In this document: positions 33,348 to 46,110 of the stretch, in pieces
How the letters are laid out: every line of letters starts with the position of its first letter
Numbering within the stretch: position 1 is the stretch's first letter
DNA from: Amaranthus tricolor
Taxonomy: Eukaryota; Streptophyta; Magnoliopsida; Caryophyllales; Amaranthaceae
DNA: 64,000 bases
Direction: 5' to 3'
Assembly (NCBI RefSeq): GCF_026212465.1
Contig: NC_080061.1
Coordinates: 18,090,906 to 18,154,905 of the forward strand
Program-made: the position numbers and the translations under genes
Notes under the pieces: generated by a model
What the model saw: only the letters and a program-made list of their open reading frames with translations
What the model was told of the DNA's origin: nothing
The model's database searches: none

Positions 33348-35003
33348 GAAAACCCACGAAAACCCATTGAAATCTCACCTTGCTAACCCATTTCAATCTC
33401 ATCTTTAAACCCACGAATTAGGGCTTATTTTTAAAATTTTGTTCTTGTTTTTCTTCATCTTGTTCATCTTATTCATCTTCATCCTGTTTAATCATATAAT
33501 TTTGTTTTTGTTTTTCCATTGTAGGTTACAATGTAGAGCACAACATTATCATTTAAATACCAAGGTAAATTCTATTCATATATTAATACGTTTTGTTTTT
33601 CCATGATGTTTTACATTTTTCTTAGTTTATATTATTAGTTTGTTAATTAGGGTTAATTAGGGTTGTAATATTATTAGGGTTGTATTATTATTAGGGTTAA
33701 CTAGGGTTGAATGAATGTTGTTATTAGAATATACATAGGCTTGAAAGAATGTTGTTTATTCCAAGTTTGTTTGTGTTTTTGGATTAAATGATTGTTTTTA
33801 TGTTTAAGTATGAATTTTAAATTTTAAGGCATATTGTTTTTTGAATCTCACTTATTTGAGTTTTAAAGATATATTTGTGCTTTTATGGATTATTTTTTTG
33901 TGATTTGTTATATGGGTTGTTTAATGTTTACAACTTGAAATAAGTTTATAACTTGGAATGTTGGTAATTGACTAATTGATGGATATAAAATGTTAGAAAA
34001 ATTATAGTATTTTGTAATTCTATGTTTGTGTTTTGTGGATAAATTTGAGTGTTGTTTCATGTGAGGTGCTTTTATGGATTAATTTTTTTTTTTTGATTTG
34101 TTATATGGGTTGTGTAAAGTTTATAACTTGAAATGTTGGTAATTTTGACAAGTTGATGGGTATATGATGATAGAAGAAATATAGTATTGTGTAATTCTAA
34201 GTTTGCTTTTATGTATAAGTATGGATTTAAAAGTCTAAGTTTATAACTTGGAATGTTGTGTATAACTTGAAATGTTGTATATAAGTTTTTTTTTAATTTT
34301 GTGTTTATGTATGAAAAAGTATATACAAGTATGAATTTTAAATTATAAGACATATTGTTATGAAGAAGTATAAGTATGAATTTTAAAGTATTGAAATTGT
34401 GTTGTATTTGATTGCAAATTGTAGTAGGTTGTACGATTGTAAGTATAAGTTTATAACTTTCTAAGTATAAATTTATAGCTCGGAATGTTGTGTATAAGTT
34501 TTGTAAGTATAAGTTTATAACTTGGAATGTTGTGTATAAGTTTGTTTTTGTGTATAAGTATGAAGAAGTATAAGTATGAGTTTGGTTTGCAAAAGTATAA
34601 GTTTACAACTTTTTAAGTATTTGTTGTCATCGCTCTATAATGGTCATCGAAAATGATAATTAGTTAAATCAAATAAATAAATAAATTTATTAATTAATTA
34701 AGTTAAATATCCCAATATTGCAAAATTGTTGTTTTGTGCAAAAGTTGCGGATCGCGAAAAGACTCGCGGGTCGCAAAATTTCAAGATAAAGTTTCTGTTT
34801 TGGAAATTGCTCAAGTTGTGGCTCGCGACTTTTGCACTGGTTTCTTCAATGTTCATTTTATTCAATTTTGCACAAAACAAAAAAAATATGCACAAAACAA
34901 AAGAACCGCAACATATAGTCCCTTTTTTAAAAAACAAAAGGGGTCAAAACCGCAGCATATAATAAGGATAAAACCGCAACACATAAGCTTTTTTTCACTA
35001 GTG
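33348..35003. mobile_element. End part of a non-autonomous CACTA-like element
   Basis: The right end reads ...GCTTTTTTTCACTAGTG and stops at 35003. Just inside it are AACCGCAACATATA, AACCGCAGCATATA and AACCGCAACACATA (34910-34985). These resemble the AACCGCAGCAAAT subterminal repeats of the CACTA ending at 58997, so the two probably belong to related families. Bases 33900-34620 carry irregular repeats of TATAAGTTTATAACTTGGAATGTTG. I did not find the other end; it may lie left of the gypsy insertion at 23003 or be lost. No transposase is encoded. Confidence 0.5.
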
Positions 35004-37042
35004 TTAGTTATAAGATGCAGTGGATATATAGGGATAGAATGATGTTGTCCATTTGCATGATGCAACAATTAAGCATAGAGTAAAGATTGGTCCCCTTCGA
35101 ACAGTCCTCAATTTCAACTCCAATTTGTAAAAGTTCGAATACCATTTGCATTTGAGCTCTGACCACTATTAGAAGAATCACAACCATTCATTTTCGTAGA
35201 GAAATAGAGAGATGGAGAGAGAGAGAGATTGAAAGAAAGACAAAAAGAGAGTAGATGAAATAAAGAGGAAGTAGAGTGAAAGAGGTTATTAGACATCTCT
35301 ACATATTTTTATAAGCTTTAACAAATTTTTTTTAATATCCTTCTTTTAATTAAAAGGGAAACCGATTATTATGGGTACCACTTACCTGAAATCCCTTTTT
35401 TTGCAAATAGGACATAAAGGTTGGCCCTTTATAGAATAAATTAATTATATTTAATCTGCAGACGGACTAAAGATTAGCCTTTAAAAGCAAATTTTACAAA
35501 AATAAAATTGTAAAAATAATAAAGTATAATAAAGTATCTTTTATTTTCAAAGCAAACACAATATTAAATTATATTAAAAACCCATTAGATTACAAAAAGT
35601 TATAGTATGAAAGAATTCAGTGTTATTTTATGTAATTTAATTTAATATTGTTTTGCTGAAATATAAGGTTATTAATTATACTTTATTATTTTATTATTTA
35701 TTTTTTTATTAGAAGATTAAAATAATTATATACAAAAAATTAATTATTCTTAATTTTCATATTAGATTCTTTGAAAAAAAAATTAATGATAAGAAATAAA
35801 ATTTTAAATTCTGTAAATATCATTAGGCGGTAAAAAATTAACGACTCTTACCACTAATAATTTGATTTCGTTATTTACACTGATAATTAAATGATTAAAA
35901 TAATTACATGATAATTAATAATAACACAATGTCTCATTAATTTCATACTAACTAAATATTTTATCTCACTAACTGATAATAAAAAAATTCATTTGGCGGT
36001 AAAAAGGGCTAAAGAATGATTTAACAATAAATATAATTGATAAAAATATTGAAAAGTTCCAAGTGTCATTTACTAAAGAGTCATGACAATTGAAAAAAAT
36101 CCATTCAATAGGAAATGATTACATGATATATAATTAATTTTTATTCAATAATAGTAGGATAATAAATAGTAAATGAATAAATTGAAACATATAACAATAA
36201 TTTCAAAAAAATTGATTTAGAATTATAAATAAGATCCAATGATACACAATCAACATATTATAGAAATCGCGGATTACTGGCACGACTCATACCACTATTA
36301 ATTTGATTTCATTATTTACATTGATAATTAAATAATTAAAAAATTATGATAATTAATTAATAACACAATCATACATAATATTAATTTTGTTGTATAATAG
36401 AAAAAAAAGATTGAATGAGTAAATGTCATTTGTCTTTATTCTATTGGCCGGTATTATTAGAATTTCAGTGATTAGCATTTACACACTAGCCATATTTACA
36501 ATTAATAAACAACAATTTAGGAAAACGATTGATCATATAAATCATTCAAAATACATTAAAATCAATGATTAACATTTACACGCTTACCATATTTACAATT
36601 AATATACAACAATTTAAATTTAAATTTTAGGTTACCATGAATACAATTTAAATTTTAGCAAAAAAAAGTGAAGTATATAGACCAGGTGACAATTATAGAA
36701 ACAAATAAATTGAAGCAAAAAATGAGCCAATTGGAATATTTGTGAAGGCAATGAGCCAACTGTAATTATACAGTGGTAAAATATTAACGTAAACAATTTA
36801 GGTAATTGATTGTTAAAATCAGTCAAAATACATTGCTAGGCTACAACAATAACAATTTTAAATCAGTAAAAAATCATCCAATTGGAATATATGTAAAGTA
36901 ATCAATTTTTATATAACATAATTATCCCTTAACAAAAATAAAAATTTGGTTTCACTTTAATGATAGGAATTACAGTATTAATAGACCATTTGATCATTCC
37001 AATTATTTGCTCATATCATTTCTCTTTTCTCAAACATAACTG
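35004..37042. other. AT-rich sequence with two pairs of long direct repeats
   Basis: A block near 35858 (TTTGATTTCGTTATTTACAC...) recurs near 36303. A second block (TTACACACTAGCCATATTTACA near 36478) recurs near 36570, about 91 bp apart. A GA-rich patch lies at 35200-35290. No coding potential. It may be the upstream part of the unit carrying the RPA-like gene at 37043. Confidence 0.4.
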
Positions 37043-38335
37043 TTGATGAATAATATTTTCAAGAATAATCATGAGCTTAAATTACATTCAAGAAATTCAG
37101 AGCGATGGAAAATTAATACAAAGGTGATACATATGTGGGAGTATAAAGAGAGAGATGTGACCACATCAATTCACTTAATCCTGGTGGACGAAAAAGGAAT
37201 ATCTATAATGGCTTGGACGGGAAAATTTACAATGCCAACTCATTCCAATTCCTGTGTGTTAGGAAAACCTTATTTTCTATTCAAAATTTGGTGTTAATCC
37301 TGCAGTGGGTGAGTATAGATCAACCAAACATGAATGGAAGATGTTCTTCTATAATACATCTATAATCGAAGAAATTCCAAACTTGAAAATTAGCAAATCC
37401 ATTTTTTTTAACTTTGTTTCCTTCTCTGACATTCTCGATAATGTTCAGAATGACAAGTTTCTTTGCCTTTTTCTATTCATTAACAGAAAAATTTTAATTT
37501 TGGCAAAGTAATTACTTTTATATCAGATGTGATTGGTGATGATTATAATGAAAATTCCCTCTAAAAGACTTTGGGATCACTTTGCTGAAAGGGCTTATGA
37601 ACACATCAAGCATAGAGAAATTGTGAATGAAAGAGTTATTATGATATTGCAGTATGCCAAAATGAAGAATTGGACAGGTATGCAATAACAATTCCTTAAC
37701 ACATATTTCATAAATTCATAATACGTAAATTGGTAATTAATAAAATAACAATATCTTTGCTATTCTTATTTTATGGGATCCACAAGCTAGAGCTGAAATC
37801 GGATTAAGTGCTAGAGATGTGAGGGCAAGTCAGTTAAAAGTCTGAATGTTTATAATGAATAATTATTATCAAAGAATCATTTATTTTGTTGATATTAATA
37901 TACTTATTTGTTATTATTTATATTGATGTTACAGTCAAAATTTCCAACTTCTTTTCCAATTGAGCTCGAATCCCTATTCGATCGGCGTTACTTATTCCGC
38001 TACAAAGTAACTAACAACTTCAACATTGAGAAAGGAAGCCGAACATACACTGTTAAAAGGCTAACAAAGGATCCTAGCATTATTGATCAATTTCTTGAGA
38101 AGAATGAGGTAATAAATTTATATGAATGTGCGTTTAATATTAAAAAAAATTTTAACTAACAAATTTTTTCAACAAATTAGGTTTCTCAAAATGAGGGAAA
38201 TAAAATTTCTGAGACAAATTCGATTCAAGATGAAAACTCTAACAAGACACCATTCAAAAGGATATATCAAGAGGTCAAATCATGGATGTAGATATGTCAT
38301 GTACAAAGCTCCCAAAGATTGAGAAATAGTCATCA
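37043..38335 (+). pseudogene. Replication protein A1-like (RPA70, OB-fold) gene, decayed and truncated
   Basis: The first block (37043-37297) has SERWKINTKVIHMWEYKERD and HLILVDEKGISIMAW, the pattern of the first OB fold of plant RPA70/DUF223 proteins. The next (about 37290-37480) has VGEYRSTKHEWKMFF and FNFVSFSDIL. A third (about 37545-37675) has LWDHFAERAYEHI and VIMILQYAKMKNW. The fourth (37935-38110) has LESLFDRRYLFRYKVTNNFN and RTYTVKRLT. AT-rich introns with GT/AG-like borders separate the blocks, and a frame change lies near 37280. RPA70 binds single-stranded DNA. The C-terminal zinc-finger OB fold is absent. Plant Helitrons often carry such genes, but I could not find Rep/helicase or certain Helitron ends, so it may equally be a decayed host paralogue. 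Confidence 0.65.
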
Positions 38336-38708
38336 AATTAGAACACTTTAAATATATTTTATTCAATAAAGTCTTAGGGTTGTTTGCTTTTGATTATCTG
38401 AATACTTATTATGTGTTTCCGGAATATTCAATTTAAACTTTTGGCATATTCTTTTAAAATAGATTAGTATGTTATCCATGGATTAAACTACTTATACTCT
38501 TTTTCTTATTAGTATTTCTTGTTTTTGCCTTTACCTTTTTACATACTATTTTTTATTCGTTTCTACCTGGTTATTTTTTTTATTTGTATGTATTTTATTT
38601 ATTTATATGTTTTTGACTACCGAGATTTTTTTGAGAATTTATCTGTGGAACTTTCTCCAGTCGAAGAACTCTTTAGTCGCACTCTCCTTTATGGGCATGA
38701 GTTGCCGC

Positions 38709-39497
38709 TAGGTATGTCAACGGGTCGGATCTGGATCAGATCCACGTGGACCCAAATCAATATCCATTATCAATAGCAAGAACCAGATCTAGACCCGAAT
38801 CCGCGGGTTTACTTTTTCAAGATCCATATCCGAATCCGTGGATACTGCAATCCAGTATCGGATTCAGGTCCAAAACGGGTCTGACTTATTTTTTGCGTTT
38901 TTTTATTTTTTATTTTATTTTTGGATTGTGTTGAGATTGCCATAAAGCTATATTCATTGAATCATGATAATAATATATATAATTTCACAATCGATCACCC
39001 AAAAAACATTATACAACTTAAAATTGTCTTGAAATACCTAGTGAACACTGAATTGCGGATTTTGGGGTCTTGACTCTTGTGGATTAGGGTTTGGCCGTTT
39101 GGGAAGAGAGTAAGAGTAAGGGATTGTATCACATTACAGAATATAAGGGATTAAGGTAAAAAAATAAAGATTGTATCACATTACAAAATATAAGGGAGTA
39201 AGGGATTCAGACTTTCAGCGGAAGGGTGTTGTCATGTTGCAAAATCAGTTGAGCTTTTAAAAATCCCGAATCCCAATCTAAGCCCAGCATATTTAATGCA
39301 TATAAAATAAAAAATAGGTCCTACAAATCCACAAGTCCGGGTTTGGGTATTTTTTTAAGATCCGCATCTAAACACGTGAAATTTAAAAGGATTCAAATTT
39401 GACCCCGATCCGTTGGGTCCAATTTAGGGCCCAAATCCTTGAAAACGAAAATAGATCTACGAATCTTGATCTGGTCCAATACAGATTGCCATCCCTT
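38709..39497. mobile_element. Non-autonomous hAT-like element, 8-bp TSD
   Basis: Left end TAGGTATGTCAACGGGTCGG and right end (reverse complement AAGGGATGGCAATCTG) are imperfect inverted repeats. The flanks GTTGCCGC (38701-38708) and GTCGCCGC (39498-39505) are a 7-of-8 matching target duplication. The interior is rich in GGATCC/CGGGTC-type motifs and AT sequence with no transposase. Confidence 0.7.
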
Positions 39498-39529
39498 GTC
39501 GCCGCCTTCCTTCCCTCCCCCGACCCTGA

Positions 39530-40286
39530 TCATAGTTCTTATGAGCGCGGGATACACTAGGCATGATGATGATGATGGATGTTTCTAAGCCTTTGCCTAA
39601 AACTGTCCTAGTAGAAGGTGAGGAGGGCCACGTTATTCATCAAGATTATTTAGTGGGTGCCTCACTTTTGTTAGAAATGCCATGTTATAGGGCATATAAC
39701 CCAAGAATAGACATGTTGTGAAGGCTGTCAAGAAGAACACTATTGTTTTGCCTTCTATGCCTATGCAGGATAATGTTGCACAAAAATAATGGCTACTGGA
39801 GTGGCTGGTGGGAGACCTCAGGGTGAGACTGTCAATGTATAGGAGAAGGAATCGGTCCAAGTGAATAGAAAAAAGAAGTCTAAGGATAAAAAGGTATGGA
39901 GTGAAGCTGCTAGTAGCTGTGATAGTCAACCTAGTCTCTTGGTAGGTTGGTTATCGGTTTCGCTTCTCTCCTTCGTTGGTTTTCACTTCTAGTTCGAGAT
40001 GGTTTGATGAATAATTTGTCAAGAGTTATAGTTTCTTTGAAGGGTTGCCTTTTTGGCTTGGTTTGTTTAGCTGGATAGCTTGTCCTTCTTATCATTGTCT
40101 TTTGGTCTTTGGTAGTTAAGTAGTTAGTTTTGTTTGTTTCTGGGTCTTTCCTATTGGCTTGTTTTGGCTGGTTGTTTTGTTGTCATCTCCCTCATGTGTT
40201 TAGGGGGTGTTTTTTTCTTTTTTGTAGCTTAGGTTGTAAAAAGGTTTTTTGGAGTTAATATATTTCATTTAAATTGCCAAAAAAAC
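39530..40286 (+). mobile_element. Internally deleted L1-type LINE fragment with 3' tail
   Basis: A short coding-like stretch (ATGGATGTTTCTAAGCC at about 39572, partially open to 39718) is followed by a T/G-rich 3' UTR. The end, GGAGTTAATATATTTCATTTAAATTGCCAAAAAAA, has the form typical of plant L1 LINE 3' ends with a poly(A) tail. No reverse transcriptase is left. No target duplication was found. Confidence 0.5.
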
Positions 40287-40708
40287 ATATTACATCTAAT
40301 TTATGAGTCATTTAATTTTAAAATGAGATTGATATTTTGATGTCAAGTATGAATAGTACGTGTATTTATCTCAAAACAAAATACTATTTTGAATTTTTGT
40401 ATGATAAAATTCAGGTGAAAGAAACAAACATTTCATTAATAGTATCAATTAAAACAAAAATTACACGTGCTATTTTTGACTTGATTAGGTAACTACGACA
40501 TAAATTATTTTAATATACTTTTTTAGATAAGTGAATGTTAAATTGATTCAATTTTCATCAAAATAAATTTTGTGGAAGGTTTAAATGCATATTTTATGTG
40601 TTTGGTTAATAACTATTTGTAATTATTTTTCATTTAATATTTTGCTATAATAAAACCAACTCATTTGTAAATTGTGCACTTAAATAAAAATTTGTGATTG
40701 TAAAATAA

Positions 40709-40710
<2 letters not shown>

Positions 40711-40743
<33 letters not shown>
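40711..40743. repeat. Poly(T) tract, 33 bases
   Basis: An uninterrupted T run. Possibly the reverse-oriented poly(A) of a retroposed sequence, but no element body was recognised beside it. Confidence 0.9.
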
Positions 40744-40745
<2 letters not shown>

Positions 40746-41559
40746 ATGGATTAGACATATAATTCATATTGTTAAAAACTTCTAACATAAGCATTCTATA
40801 AGAGAGGATTTAGACATTACTACACTGCTTAAATATATTGGTTTGGTAATACAACCTGTTCATAAATGACTGCAATAATTTTTATTATGTCTTTTACAAT
40901 TTGATACATTAAATGTTAGGATAGTTTTCAACATTTCAATTGAATTTATATAAATTAAAAGACCAATATATGCATGCACTCCACGAGTACATACACTAGT
41001 TAGGTATATAATGGCAAATACATCTCAATATCCAACATCTAGAATTCAGCTCAACCAAAAGTTTAAGTTGATGCTTAGGCCCCTAAAATATGTTATATAC
41101 CCAAACACGCCTCTTCACACAAGGGCTCTTTTGGTAAGAAGTGCGAATACAACTGATGCTTTTAATATTCCACTTTAAATGATAGATGATTGAGATTCAA
41201 AGTTGTGACATCTTGTCACGCTGGCTTCTGATGTCATATAAGATACAGAAGAATTACCTACTTCCTCTGTTCTAAAATATTCGCTACATTACCATTTTTG
41301 ACACTATTTCCCGTTCGAGATAATTTTATATACTGCAGCTAATGTGTAAGAAATAATATAGTCAAGTAGGATCTTGTTTGAATCATCTAATCGCATACTT
41401 TTATAATATTAACATTTTATAATGTTTAGACGCGTATAGTTTAATATATAAATGATCAACATAACACATTGAATTGCGAATAAAGTCAAATGTAGCAAGT
41501 ATAGTGAAACATAAAAAGTACATAAAAAATAAATGCAAATGGCATTAATAATATATTTA

Positions 41560-41560
41560 A

Positions 41561-41601
<41 letters not shown>
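41560..41601. repeat. (AAT)n microsatellite
   Basis: About 13 perfect AAT units. Confidence 0.95.
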
Positions 41602-41605
<4 letters not shown>

Positions 41606-44074
41606 CTATTCACTAATTCTCTATTAAGGTCTCATCATGAGATGACTTCTATTGATCCAACCCAAACTATTTATTTGTTTTATTAAGAAAACTACTTATG
41701 TAGGTGGGAGTTTAGTTTTCATTCTTCTTTTTTAATGCCTTTTTAACTAATAGGTCGTTTGTATGGACTCGTCTCACCGTGAGACGGTCTCATAGAAGAG
41801 AGACTGTTATTTATTCCCTCTATTTTCAAATGCTCTTCTAATTTGCTTTTTTACGGATCTCAATGCAAACCTAAAAATTAAATAGTTTCAAATGTGAGTT
41901 TTATAACTTATAAAATCTTGATATTTAGAAAGTATATATTGAAACGAAACTATTAAAATCTCACATAAATATATTTTTTTATATAAATTGATGAGAAACT
42001 CTAATTAAAATTTGATATTAAAATTAGTAAATTTTATTTGAGAAGATGATGATGGAGAGTATTTATTTATATTGCAAATGGCACTAATTTAAAAACACAA
42101 TATATTTAGGCTCACCGCCACCGGTCACCGAATTTATAAATGCAAGAAGAAACTAGTTATTGTGCGTTGAATGGGTAGTCTATATAGGCGTTTGCTTTTA
42201 TCATTTTTAATTCTCTTTTGACAAATTATATTATTATTAAATTTTAAAAAATAAACATTAAATTGCAAATCTTGTCCTACGTCAATTTGGACAAAATTTA
42301 TTAAAAAAATCTCCCAAATTTAGATAGAAAGAGAAGCATGCATGATGCAGCAACGCTACCGTGCTCCCCAGAATTTTGAAGAAAGCTTTAATAAATCTGT
42401 TAGTTTTTTTTCTCTTTTATTTTTTTCTCTCTTTTTCTAAATTCTGTCCAAGTCGATGTCATTTTTCATCTCTTTGCATTATTTTCTCTTTACTTCAATA
42501 ATAATTCAATTCTCGTACCCAAAAAAAAAATTGATTTCTGTTTTTTAAGGGGTGTGTAATCAGTAATTTTTTTTTTGGTGGTTGAAACTTAAAATTATTG
42601 GATCTTTGGGTTGAATTACAAATATTGTGGGTTTAAATTGGCAAGGAAAGGTAAAATTTTATTGAGTAGTTCATAAAAGGTGTGATGATTTGTGCCATTT
42701 TGTTGTTTTTATTGGTTAAGGAAATTGATTTTGCTAAAAGCAAGAGATTATAGAATTTCCCCTGCTCTTAGTTATGTTCAACTACGCACTTTTTGATTGT
42801 TAATTCCATGGATATGGAAAGTCATAATCTAGTGTGGGTCCCATTACTTACAAATTCATTAAAGCTCAAGCTCCGATCTCATAATTTAGATGTAAATTTG
42901 ATAGAAAGTGGGCTAAGCAAACATAGTGCATTTTCCAAACTCAAACTTCTAAATGCTAAATGATAAATTCAATTATTTCAGATGATGATGAGGAATAAAG
43001 GTTGTGGTGACGTTTTGTAGATTTTCTTAAATCACTAGTTCATAATGTATCATAATTCACCATTGAATTTGCTTTTACCATTCTCATTCGCTTTAAATGT
43101 CCTTAAATGAAACCAAAACCAATGGTAATTTGTTTTTTCCAATTCCTCACGAAGAGATTAGCGAATTACATAACAAATGTTATAAATTATCTTTATCTCA
43201 ATCATATATTGTTTTTTTTCTATTGTAAAGCTTTTTGTAGCTAGCAAATCGAATAAAATCACAAGTTATAGTAGTATATTTCGGTTAATCTGGATGAGTT
43301 ATGGTTTATTGACCCTAACACTCTCAACCTCAAATTCTTGGGTTCAATATTGATGTCTGTTGTGAGTTTAGGTCATAAGTTAAATTTTGAGGAAGTGTGG
43401 CCTATGCTATGAATCTATTATGAAATTGTTTGAAGGATCCTTCCCAAGATGAATATTCATTGATCAAATCCCTTGGGCTAATTTATAATTAAAGAGTGAT
43501 CCCTTTGAATTTGATTTAAAAAAACTCTCACTTCGATCTTCGTAAATAGTAGAGGTGTTCAAAACAAACCCGACCCGAAAATCCGACCCGGAATAGAAAA
43601 TTATCCGACCCGAAAAAAATGAAAGTTTTTTAGGTTTACCGAACCGCAATTACCCGAACTGATACTTCACTCGAACCGTTTGATAACCGAAAAGGGCAAA
43701 ATCGAACTCGAACTATAACCGAATTTTATAACCGACATATAAACCTTAACCGATGTTACCGAACTGAACAGTGATCGACCCGAGTCAAATCCGACCCGAA
43801 TTATGCACGTAACCGAATGTAACCTGACTAAAACTGATTAAGATCGAACTGTTTTTAACCCGAACTAATACAAACCGATCGATTATTAATCGAACTGTTT
43901 TTAACCCGAACTGATACAAACCCGAACCGATTGTAAATCGAACTGTTGTAAATCGAACTGTTATAAATCCGAATCAAATTTTCACCTAATTTTAGCAAAT
44001 TAAGTCCAATTTCAGTTTTCTAATAATACGGAAAAAGGAAGAACACAAGTTCTATACAGAAGAGATTGCATACA

Positions 44075-44520
<446 letters not shown>

Positions 44521-44799
44521 ATTGAAATAAATTGATCTGCCTATTAGGGCTGGCAAAAGCTGACCCGACCTGCTAACCTGATCTGAAACCGACTCGAAAT
44601 TGGCGGGTTTGGGTTTAGATTTTTGACCCAATTAATTAAATGGGTAAATCCGACCTTATCTGTTTATTAAATGGGTTAGGTTTAGGTTGAATATTTAAAC
44701 CCGAAAAAAACCTATTTAACCCATTTATTAAATTTAAGACGGATCAACATTTGCCAAATACTTCGTAAAACTAAGATAATACCAATTACCATGTATTGA

Positions 44800-44918
44800 G
44801 GGATTTGTCAGCTGAAGATGACTTTCAATAAGAAAGGAAGGTGTCCCACATCGGCTAAGGGATTTGTCAGCTGAAGATGACTTTCAATAACAAAGGAAGT
44901 TATCCCACATCGGCTATG
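44800..44918 (+). promoter_or_regulatory. Duplicated snRNA promoter segment with two upstream sequence elements
   Basis: A 59-bp unit (GGGATTTGTCAGCTGAAGAT ... CATCGGCTA) occurs twice in tandem. Each copy ends in the plant snRNA upstream sequence element RTCCCACATCG: GTCCCACATCG at 44843-44853 and ATCCCACATCG at 44902-44912. A TATA-like TTTTAAAT lies at 44943-44950, about 30 bp beyond the second element, a spacing that suits RNA polymerase II snRNA genes; the TAATAAAA at about 44927 is an alternative. Confidence 0.75.
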
Positions 44919-44966
44919 AAAGATACTAATAAAAGAAAAATCTTTTAAATCACTTCCACAGATCTC

Positions 44967-45092
44967 ATACCAACTTACGCAGTCACGCCGTGAGCACAAA
45001 GCGAACTATTCTTTCGCCTTTTACTAAAGAATACCATGTGCTCGCTGCAATAAGTGGCATACGTTATTTTTGGAGGAAGCCTTTAATTAAGG
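44967..45092 (+). ncRNA. U5: U5 spliceosomal snRNA gene (apparently complete)
   Basis: The invariant U5 loop GCCTTTTAC (45016-45024) sits on a perfect 7-bp stem, ATTCTTT (45008-45014) with AAAGAAT (45026-45032). Further out, GAGCACA (44992-44998) pairs with TGTGCTC (45037-45043). GCAG (44979-44982) pairs with CTGC (45045-45048), and ACTTA (44973-44977) pairs with TAAGT (45051-45055). An Sm-like site ATTTTTGG (45066-45073) is followed by a small hairpin CCTT-TAATT-AAGG (45080-45092). This is the layout of U5, whose loop holds exon ends during both splicing steps in the nucleus. The 5' end at 44967 (ATACC) is my estimate from other U5 RNAs. The promoter upstream has two plant upstream elements. 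Conserved stems argue against a decayed copy. It lies inside two nested hAT-like elements, so it may be a mobile copy, and expression is unproven. Confidence 0.85.
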
Positions 45093-45736
45093 TTAAATGG
45101 GTCAAATGACCTGAAATATATGAATTTAATGACCTAAAACAAAGTAGGTTAAATGGGTCATTAGCAGGTTGATCCGATTTGCTACAGATCAGGTCGGAGT
45201 TTCAATTTTTGACCCATTAATTAAATGGGTCAGGTTCAGGTTACGGGTTTATTGACTCATTTATATATGATCCGAACCTGAAAATGACTCAACCCGACCT
45301 GTTTGATACCCCTATCTACTATATCTGATAAAACAATCGGTAATTATTTTTTTGTAAGTAAATGAGCATACATGAATTAAAAACCTGACTATTAACTTAT
45401 TTCGATATTGACCCGATCAATAGTTATCCGTAACCGATAACTACTCGAAAAATAAAGCTCGAACCCGATCTATACCCGAAAAAACCGAACCAATTAGTAA
45501 TCGATGACAACCCGAGACCGATTGACACTCGACACGAACTTCAACCGACACCGAACTGATACTAACCCGATAGCTTGAATAACCGATCTCTAACCGAACC
45601 GTGACTAACCGACTCGACCCGAGTGTGACCCGTTGTAACACACAGCCGAAAAATAACCGATCCGAAATGCAACCGAACTGAATAACACCCGTCCGAAACC
45701 GACCCTATCAACTGAATGAACACCTCTAGTAAATAG

Positions 45737-46110
45737 CAAATTCAAAGTTGCAAATAAATAGTCTAAAAGACACAGATCATCTTTGTAAGAACTCTAAAAC
45801 GCGTACCATATCAAAGCATTGCCCATAACTCGTGACCATGCCTCTGTCCTTCCATTTCACTAACATAATTGGGAGTTGAGAAGTGCTAACTTCAAAAGTT
45901 TATGATGAAGATTCATTGACTTAATTTTTCAATTTTAATGACCAAAACTATATTGGGCAAAAGAAAGAGAAATAAATAGTTGTCTTAATTTTAGAATGAA
46001 AAAAGTTACAAGTAAACACATTATCCGGTCGAATTGAGCAAGCCATAGCTCAAGTTAACATTTTTTTAAGCAACTTGATAACTGTTTAATCGATGATCAT
46101 ATTACTTCTA
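45737..46110. other. Spacer between the hAT-like element and the MULE
   Basis: I see no coding sequence or repeat. Its right end contains the MULE target duplication TTACTTCTA (46102-46110). Confidence 0.5.

Larger units (their letters stand above)
40287..43541. other. AT-rich intergenic region, no gene seen
   Basis: It contains a 33-base T run (40711-40743), an AAT microsatellite (about 41560-41601) and one GTCTCACCGTGAGACGGTCTC hairpin at about 41771 related to the MITE family at 1498 and 22008. Open frames are short and resemble nothing known to me. Confidence 0.5.
44545..45314. mobile_element. Inner hAT-like element carrying an snRNA gene
   Basis: Left end TAGGGCTGGCAAAAGCTGACCCG and right end (reverse complement TAGGGGTATCAAACAGGTCGGG) are imperfect inverted repeats of the hAT type. 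Flanks TCTGCCTAT and TCTACTAT look like an 8-bp duplication altered by one substitution and one indel. Both arms carry TTAAATGGGT and GACCTG motifs, facing inward. The centre (about 44760-45092) is unrelated to the arms and contains the U5-like gene and its promoter, as expected of captured DNA. Confidence 0.65.
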
